From Amycolatopsis sp. CA-128772 (lineage in GTDB: Bacteria; Actinomycetota; Actinomycetes; Mycobacteriales; Pseudonocardiaceae): a stretch of 64,000 nt of DNA. Under the pieces are notes generated by a model, which worked only from the letters and a program-made list of their open reading frames with translations, had not been told where the DNA came from and did not search any database. Where the stretch lies: contig NZ_PPHG01000080.1 of NCBI RefSeq assembly GCF_002904295.1, positions 62,001 through 126,000 on the forward strand. Reading direction: 5' to 3'. Position numbers and translations under genes: made by a program. Below, in pieces: positions 59,753-64,000 of this stretch. Positions within the stretch are counted from its first letter, which is position 1; each line of letters begins with the position of its first letter.

Positions 59753-61222
59753 ATGGCCTTCGCGATCACCCAGACCTGCTGCGCCGACGCGACCTGCGTG
59801 TCGGTGTGCCCGGTCAACTGCATCCACCCGACGCCGGACGAGCCGGATTTCGGGCGCACGGAGATGCTCTACATCGACCCGGCCACCTGCATCGACTGCG
59901 GCGCGTGCGCCGACGCCTGCCCGGTCGACGCGATCTTCCCGGCCGGCGACCTGACCGGGCCGCTGCGGGTGTACGAGGAGCTCAACGCGGAGTACTACGC
60001 GGGCCGGGACGTGCTGGCCGAGGTGTCGGCCGCGCCGAACTTCCACCGGTGGGCGCCGCCGTCGTTCGAGCGTGTGCTGCCGAGCGACTTCGCGCCCCTG
60101 GACGTCGCCGTCGTGGGCACCGGGCCGGCCGGGATGTACGCGGCGGAGGACCTGCTGCTGCACACGAACGCCCGGGTGACGCTGGTCGACCGCCTGCCGG
60201 TGGCCGGCGGCCTGATCCGCTACGGCGTCGCGCCGGACCACCCGTCGACGAAGAAGATCGGCGAAACGTTCGCCCGGTTCCACGACCACCCGCGGCTGCG
60301 CCTGCGCCTCGGTGTCCCGGCCGGTGCGGAGCTGGCGGAGAAGCACGACGCGGTGATCTTCGCGGTCGGGGCGACCGGCGCCCGGCGGCTCGGCGTGCCG
60401 GGCGAGGACCTGCCGGGGAGCCTGCCGGCGGCGACGGTCGTCGGCTGGTACAACGGCCACCCGGCCATCGAGCCGGACGCCGTGGACCTCTCGGCCGAGC
60501 GGGTGGTCGTGGTGGGCACCGGCAACGTGGCCCTCGACATCGCCCGCATCCTGACGGCGGACCCGGAGGAGCTGGCCCGGACGTCGATCGCCCCGGAAGC
60601 ACTGGCGCGGCTGCGGTCGGCCAAGGTGCGCGAGGTGGTGCTGCTGGCCCGCCGCGGCCCGGAAACGGCGGCGTACACGCGTTCGGAGCTGCTGGCCCTG
60701 GCGGCCCGCGGCACCCTGGTGGTGGACACGCACGACCCGCGCACCGCCTCGGCGATCGACGAGGGGGCGGGCAACGCGGGGTGGCTGCAGGGGGTGCCGC
60801 GCGAGCGGGTCGACTGGGCGGAGCCGCCCCCGGACGGCCGCCGCATCGTGCTGCGGTTCCATTCGGCCCCGGCGGAGTTCCGCGGCGACACGGAGATCCG
60901 CGCGGTGCTGGCGTCGGACGCGGCGGGCGAGGTCGAGATCCCGGCGGGCCGGGTGGTCCGGGCGGCGGGGTTCCGCGGGACACCGGTGCCGGGCCTGCCG
61001 TTCGACGAGGAGACGGGCACGGTGCCGAACACGGCGGGCCGGGTGCCCGGGCACCCGGGGGTGTACGTGGCGGGGTGGATCAAGCGCGGGCCCTCCGGCG
61101 GCATCGGAGCGAACAAGGCGTGCGCCCGCGAAACGGTGGGGGCCCTGCTGGAGGACGCGGTGGCGGGACGCTTGCCGCTGCGGCGCCGGGGAATGGCGGC
61201 GAGGCTACGCGGGCGCGCCTGA
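59753..61222 (+). CDS. fprB: Ferredoxin-ferredoxin/NADP reductase fusion (FprB-like)
   Basis: 489 aa. Residues 1-75 form a two-cluster ferredoxin (CCADATCVSVCPVNC and CIDCGACADACPVDA). Residues about 105-480 form an adrenodoxin-reductase-type FAD/NADP oxidoreductase with VAVVGTGPAGMYAAEDLL (FAD), RLPVAGGLIRYGVAPDH, VVVVGTGNVALDIARIL (NADP) and the C-terminal AGWIKRGPSGGIGANKACA. It would pass electrons from NADPH through its own iron-sulfur domain to the diiron oxygenase encoded just upstream. It is transcribed toward the perfect hairpin at 61347-61382. Confidence 0.9.
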   Translation: MAFAITQTCCADATCVSVCPVNCIHPTPDEPDFGRTEMLYIDPATCIDCGACADACPVDAIFPAGDLTGPLRVYEELNAEYYAGRDVLAEVSAAPNFHRWAPPSFERVLPSDFAPLDVAVVGTGPAGMYAAEDLLLHTNARVTLVDRLPVAGGLIRYGVAPDHPSTKKIGETFARFHDHPRLRLRLGVPAGAELAEKHDAVIFAVGATGARRLGVPGEDLPGSLPAATVVGWYNGHPAIEPDAVDLSAERVVVVGTGNVALDIARILTADPEELARTSIAPEALARLRSAKVREVVLLARRGPETAAYTRSELLALAARGTLVVDTHDPRTASAIDEGAGNAGWLQGVPRERVDWAEPPPDGRRIVLRFHSAPAEFRGDTEIRAVLASDAAGEVEIPAGRVVRAAGFRGTPVPGLPFDEETGTVPNTAGRVPGHPGVYVAGWIKRGPSGGIGANKACARETVGALLEDAVAGRLPLRRRGMAARLRGRA

Positions 61223-61225
61223 GTT

Positions 61226-61341
61226 GCTCGCGAAGCTTTGCGCACCAACGCTTCCGGCCGCGGTCGGGTTTGCGCCGGCGCGGCTGCAGTGCCGGAGGTT
61301 GCGCGGCGCTCGCGAAACCTCTGCGCACCAACGCTTCCCGG
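61226..61341. repeat. Pair of direct repeats after fprB
   Basis: GCTCGCGAAGCTTTGCGCAC and the following bases at 61226-61257 recur at 61308-61341 as GCTCGCGAAACCTCTGCGCA and following; both copies end in CACCAACGCTTCC. The 82-bp offset block lies wholly in the gap between fprB and the convergent 739-aa gene. Origin unknown. Confidence 0.7.
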
Positions 61342-61346
61342 TAGTC

Positions 61347-61382
61347 AAGGCCCGGCACTTTCCTCGGAAAGTGCCGGGCCTT
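61347..61382. terminator. Bidirectional terminator between fprB and the 739-aa gene
   Basis: A perfect 16-bp stem, AAGGCCCGGCACTTTC against GAAAGTGCCGGGCCTT, is closed by a 4-nt loop and stands 3 bases from the stop of the convergent gene. Confidence 0.9.
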
Positions 61383-61385
61383 CGC

Positions 61386-63605
61386 CTATCCCGCCGACCG
61401 GCACCAGTGCGGGCCGACCGTCCAGCCGAGCAGTCGCCGGCCCGGGCTGTCCGGTACGGAACCATCCTCCGTGAACCGCCCGCCGGCCACCACGTGGGCC
61501 AGACCCGCCACCGCCGGGGCGAACCGGCTCTCCGGTTCCACCAGCTCGCGCAGCCGGTCCACCGCCGCCCGCTGCTGCTCCTCGGTGCAGAAGCTCAGGT
61601 AGAAGATCCCCTGGCGCCAGGCGTAGGCGATGTTCTTGAGCAGCTGCCACTCCGTGTACGGGTCGGCCGTGCGCACCGCCAGCCGCCGCACCACCCAGGC
61701 GAACGTCCGCTCGGCCAGCTCCGGGGCCGCCTCGCGGAGGCGGCCGCGCAGGCCCAGCGTCTCCACCAGAACCGCCAGGTTGTGCGTCGTCAGGATCTGG
61801 CTCTGCTCGATCACCATGCCGTTGCCCGCCACCGACCACCCGCGGCGGCCCGCCCGCGCCCGGCACAGCTCCGCGAAGTCGTCGGCCGTGCGCCGGCGCA
61901 GGCCCCAGCGGGGGCGCGGCGGCTCCTCCCACGCAGCCGGCAGGTCGTAGTACCGGGCGTACACCGTGCCGGCCATGACCCGGCTGGTGATCTCCGCCGC
62001 CGTGCGCCACTTCGCGGTGAACGTGCCCGCGAAGATGTCCGCCGCCAGTTCCTCCAGCAACGGCATCGGCCGGCCCGCCTGCTTCGCCAGCGCGCCGAGC
62101 TCGCGCACCAGCGTGTTCGGCAGGATCGCCTGCGGGAACGAGCCGAGCGCCAGCAGGACCGTCTGCGTCAACGTCTGCCGCGCGGCGGCGTCCGGCCGCC
62201 GCTTCCGGAACGGCTCGAGCGCGGCGATCCACGGCAGCTCCTCGAACCGCACCTGGTGCGCCAGGTCGAGCAGCAGCAGCCCACGACGACGGCGGAAGGC
62301 CGCGTACGTCTGCGCGTACAACGCCGCCAGCTCCTCGTCCTCGACGTTCGCCGCCATCAGCTGCGCGGTGATCTGCGGCAGCACGGTCGCCAGGACGTCG
62401 CCCGACGTGATGATGCCGCGCTCGACCAGCTCCTCGATCGGGGCCTCCAGCGCCCGGGCCGCCTTCGCGACCAGGTGCGGCGGAAGCTCCGGCGGGATCG
62501 GGTCCAGCGACGGGAGGCCGCCGTCGGCCGGGTAGGCGTCGAGCCGCCCGGCCAGAACGGCCGCGAGCTCCGCGTGCGTCGGGCGCGCGGCCACCGCCGC
62601 CTGCACGCTCCGCAGCGCCGCCCGCCGCTCCGAACCCGGCTCGCCGTGCTTGGTGACCGTGTTGGCCAGGGCACGGCGGAGCCAGCCGACGTCGCGGCCG
62701 GTGAGGGCCGCGCTGTCGTGCTCGCAGGCCAGCAGCGCGCGGTGCAGCCGGGCGAAGTTGCCCTTCGGGTGCGTGTGGGCGCTCGACGTCGTGTGCCGCG
62801 CGCTCGCCGTCGCGTAGTCCGCGAGCCACTGCGCGCGCCGCGCCGTCCAGCCGGCCGGCCAGGTGCGGCACGGCCAGCCGCCGGTGACGCCCGTTCCGGT
62901 GAGCCGCGGCAGTTCGCCGTCGACCGTTTCCGCCCAGAGGGCGACCAGCCGGTCGAACAGCGGGTGCCACACCCGCAGCGTCTCGAGCATCGCCGCGATC
63001 GCGGGCCGGGTGGTCGCCGACCGCAGGGTTTCGCGGACCTCGCCGACCGTGCTCAGCCGCACCAGCGCGCCGGCCGGCCGCGGTGCCGCGCCGGGCAGCG
63101 GGGCCAGGCGCAGGCGGTGCAGCAGCGGCCGCAGCTCGGCCAGCAGATCGAGCGCCGCTTCGGCGTGCCCGTGGCCGAGCAGCCAGGCGACGACCGGCAG
63201 CGCGGCGTCCTCCGGGAACTCGATGCGGTAGGACTCGGTGGCCAGTGCGGCCCGCAGGGCGGCGAGACCGGCGTCGGTGAGGTACCAGAAGTTCAGCCGC
63301 TCACGGTCGGCGCGGCCCGGCGCCAGGGCGAGCTCCTCCGGGCGCGGCGGGACCTCGGCGAGGTACCGGCCGGTGGCGAACCCGCCGTGCGCGACCTCCA
63401 GGGTCACCCACGCCGGGGTGTCCGCGACCGGGGTCCGCGAGCCGATCTCCAGCGTCCCGCCGGCCATGCCGGCGAGCACTTCCCGCCACCGCCCGGCCTT
63501 CGCCCGGGCGCGGCGGCGGACCGCCGCGTCCTTTGTGGACGCCGCCGTGCGCAGGGCCCGTTCGAGCTGCCCGTAGGCGTAGCCGGGCGACACCTCCTGT
63601 GTCAT
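61386..63605 (-). CDS. Conserved-looking 739-aa protein of unknown function downstream of tRNA genes
   Basis: 739 aa, mostly alpha-helical, with no signal peptide, membrane helix, P-loop or motif I can assign. The N-terminal 60 residues are Ala/Arg-rich and basic (LRTAASTKDAAVRRRARAKA) and could bind nucleic acid. The middle part has HEAT-like helical pairs (VAWLLGHGHAEAALDLLAEL, VLATVLPQITAQLM). The C-terminal part is rich in Trp, Tyr and Arg (WQLLKNIAYAWRQGIFYLSF). ATG at 63605 follows GGGGGAG with a 6-nt gap. It lies 26 bases after the 3' end of a tRNA-like gene on the same strand, so the two tRNA-like genes and this gene probably form one unit. An RNA-related role is an inference from that context. 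Confidence 0.7.
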   Translation of the reverse strand: MTQEVSPGYAYGQLERALRTAASTKDAAVRRRARAKAGRWREVLAGMAGGTLEIGSRTPVADTPAWVTLEVAHGGFATGRYLAEVPPRPEELALAPGRADRERLNFWYLTDAGLAALRAALATESYRIEFPEDAALPVVAWLLGHGHAEAALDLLAELRPLLHRLRLAPLPGAAPRPAGALVRLSTVGEVRETLRSATTRPAIAAMLETLRVWHPLFDRLVALWAETVDGELPRLTGTGVTGGWPCRTWPAGWTARRAQWLADYATASARHTTSSAHTHPKGNFARLHRALLACEHDSAALTGRDVGWLRRALANTVTKHGEPGSERRAALRSVQAAVAARPTHAELAAVLAGRLDAYPADGGLPSLDPIPPELPPHLVAKAARALEAPIEELVERGIITSGDVLATVLPQITAQLMAANVEDEELAALYAQTYAAFRRRRGLLLLDLAHQVRFEELPWIAALEPFRKRRPDAAARQTLTQTVLLALGSFPQAILPNTLVRELGALAKQAGRPMPLLEELAADIFAGTFTAKWRTAAEITSRVMAGTVYARYYDLPAAWEEPPRPRWGLRRRTADDFAELCRARAGRRGWSVAGNGMVIEQSQILTTHNLAVLVETLGLRGRLREAAPELAERTFAWVVRRLAVRTADPYTEWQLLKNIAYAWRQGIFYLSFCTEEQQRAAVDRLRELVEPESRFAPAVAGLAHVVAGGRFTEDGSVPDSPGRRLLGWTVGPHWCRSAG

Positions 63606-63631
63606 GTGGACTCCCCCTGGTGAAGAACGAG

Positions 63632-63703
63632 ACTTGGAGGCAGGGTTCGAACCTGCGCCTTCCCGGAGACAGCCGGGTGTTCTGCCTGCTGAACTACTCC
63701 AAG
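63632..63703 (-). tRNA. tRNA-like gene with a six-nucleotide anticodon loop (reads as Asp GTC)
   Basis: A full cloverleaf can be drawn on the reverse strand: acceptor CTTGGAG/CTCCAAG, D arm GTTC-AGCAGGCA-GAAC with the conserved GG, anticodon stem CCCGG/CCGGG, variable AAGGC, and T arm GCAGG-TTCGAAC-CCTGC. The anticodon loop is CTGTCT, six bases instead of seven; taken from the usual U33 the anticodon would be GTC. Discriminator is U, and CCA is not encoded. First pair C1-G72. It lies 9 nt downstream of the second tRNA-like gene. A normal decoding role is doubtful. Confidence 0.75.
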
Positions 63704-63712
63704 CTGCGGGGG

Positions 63713-63784
63713 ACATGGAGGCGGGACTCGAACCCGCGCCCTCCCGGTCCCGAGCCGGGCGATCTGCCGCTGATCCACTCCATG
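63713..63784 (-). tRNA. tRNA or tRNA-like gene, anticodon CGG (Pro-type)
   Basis: Cloverleaf on the reverse strand: acceptor CATGGAG/CTCCATG, D arm GATC-AGCGGCA-GATC, anticodon stem CCCGG/CCGGG with seven-base loop CTCGGGA (anticodon CGG, codon CCG), variable AGGGC, and T arm GCGGG-TTCGAGT-CCCGC. The acceptor differs from its neighbour at one base pair only and the anticodon stems are identical, so the two genes arose by duplication. The discriminator is U rather than the A expected of bacterial tRNA-Pro. A TATCCT -10-like element lies 17 bases upstream of the 5' end. Confidence 0.75.
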
Positions 63785-63790
63785 CGATTT

Positions 63791-63819
63791 CCCGCGGCAT
63801 CAGGATAATCCGCCGCGGG
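63791..63819 (-). terminator. Hairpin between the kinase-like gene and the tRNA pair
   Basis: CCCGCGGC at 63791-63798 pairs with GCCGCGGG at 63812-63819 across a 13-nt loop, 21 bases after the stop of the reverse-strand kinase-like gene. The loop contains the complement of TATCCT, a possible -10 for the tRNA unit, so the element may serve both purposes. Confidence 0.5.
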
Positions 63820-63840
63820 GCACCGGCGCGACCGGGTTTT

Positions 63841-64000
63841 CAGGCGAGCACCGGCGTGGCCGCGGCGAAGGCGTCCGCGGCCGCCAGGTCGAACTCGCCG
63901 TGGTCGCTGCCGAGGCCCTGCGCCACCAGGCCCGCGACCGCGCAGCCGAGCACGGCGGCCTCCCGCGGGGACCGGCCCAGCCCGGTGCCGCGCAGGAAGC
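63841..64000 (-). CDS. C-terminal end of a probable PfkB-like carbohydrate kinase (5' end outside window)
   Basis: The last 52 residues of a reverse-strand protein are visible, ending at a TGA at 63841-63843: FLRGTGLGRSPREAAVLGC, AVAGLVAQGLGSDHGEFDL and an Ala-rich tail. The G-x-S-P-R-E-A-A-x-L-G pattern followed by a helix and GLGSDHG resembles the C-terminal part of ribokinase/PfkB-family sugar or nucleoside kinases. The catalytic GAGD motif lies beyond the window edge, so the family call is weak. Confidence 0.4.

Noticed and set aside
63633..63703. An ordinary tRNA-Asp gene
   Set aside because: The anticodon loop has six bases and the acceptor starts with C1-G72, unlike bacterial tRNA-Asp (G1-C72, G73). 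A housekeeping role cannot be assumed.
1..64000. Insertion sequences, prophage, integrase or attachment sites
   Set aside because: No transposase, recombinase, phage structural gene or duplicated tRNA 3' end was seen in any frame.

Overview
The window is about 72-74% GC with GTG and ATG starts and many 1-4 nt stop/start overlaps. It encodes F420, KstR-type steroid and PucR-type functions, so it comes from the chromosome of a filamentous actinomycete. Pseudonocardiaceae, most likely Amycolatopsis, fits best. That assignment is an inference from gene content and from repeat styles (GTGAAGGCC hairpins and a PNVAFGASSA-type repeat), not from a search.

Region 1 (1-18290) is mixed housekeeping and accessory content. 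It holds a small alarmone synthetase, a P450-TetR pair with a clear operator, a DUF998 membrane protein, a large secreted M14 carboxypeptidase and a LysE exporter preceded by a 21-bp minisatellite. It continues with a J-domain/NERD membrane protein, a benzoate/2-aminobenzoate-type CoA ligase, a 1063-aa STAND NTPase with an N-terminal RHIM-like motif, an F420 LLM enzyme, a DinB/DUF664 protein, a leaderless-looking solute-binding protein, galM under a LacI-type operator, and a PucR regulator.

Region 2 (18574-34631) is the most striking part. It encodes an MmpL transporter, an MFS exporter, a fatty acyl-AMP ligase, a 2115-aa PKS (ACP-KS-AT-DH-KR-ACP-degenerate carrier-TE), an acyl-CoA carboxyltransferase, an antigen-85-fold esterase, a LIP lipase and a cutinase. 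In kind this repeats the mycobacterial fadD32-pks13-accD4-fbp-Rv3802c-mmpL3 set for mycolic acid synthesis and export. The PKS differs from Pks13 by carrying DH and KR in cis, and the proposed genus is known to lack mycolic acids.

Region 3 (34808-51537) begins with a TetR and a second PucR regulator. It then holds a nearly complete steroid C/D-ring (HIP) catabolic locus: two SDRs, echA20, ipdA, ipdB, ipdC, an fgd-type F420 glucose-6-phosphate dehydrogenase, fadA6-ipdF-fadE30 on the reverse strand, and fadD3-ech-fadE31-fadE32-fadE33. Two promoters and one site inside fadD3 carry KstR-type palindromes. No kstR or kstR2 gene is in the window.

Region 4 (51527-64000) holds an ECF sigma factor fused to a zinc-finger anti-sigma-like tail, a VOC/GntR divergent pair sharing a long palindrome, and a TetR/CocE-hydrolase operon whose hydrolase is frameshifted by an 11-bp tandem duplication. 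It also holds an alcohol dehydrogenase, a membrane HAMP-adenylate cyclase and an AurF-like diiron oxygenase coupled to a ferredoxin-FprB reductase. At the right end two tandem tRNA or tRNA-like genes lie directly upstream of a 739-aa protein of unknown function, followed by the end of a probable PfkB-type kinase. No insertion sequence, prophage, CRISPR array or rRNA was seen.
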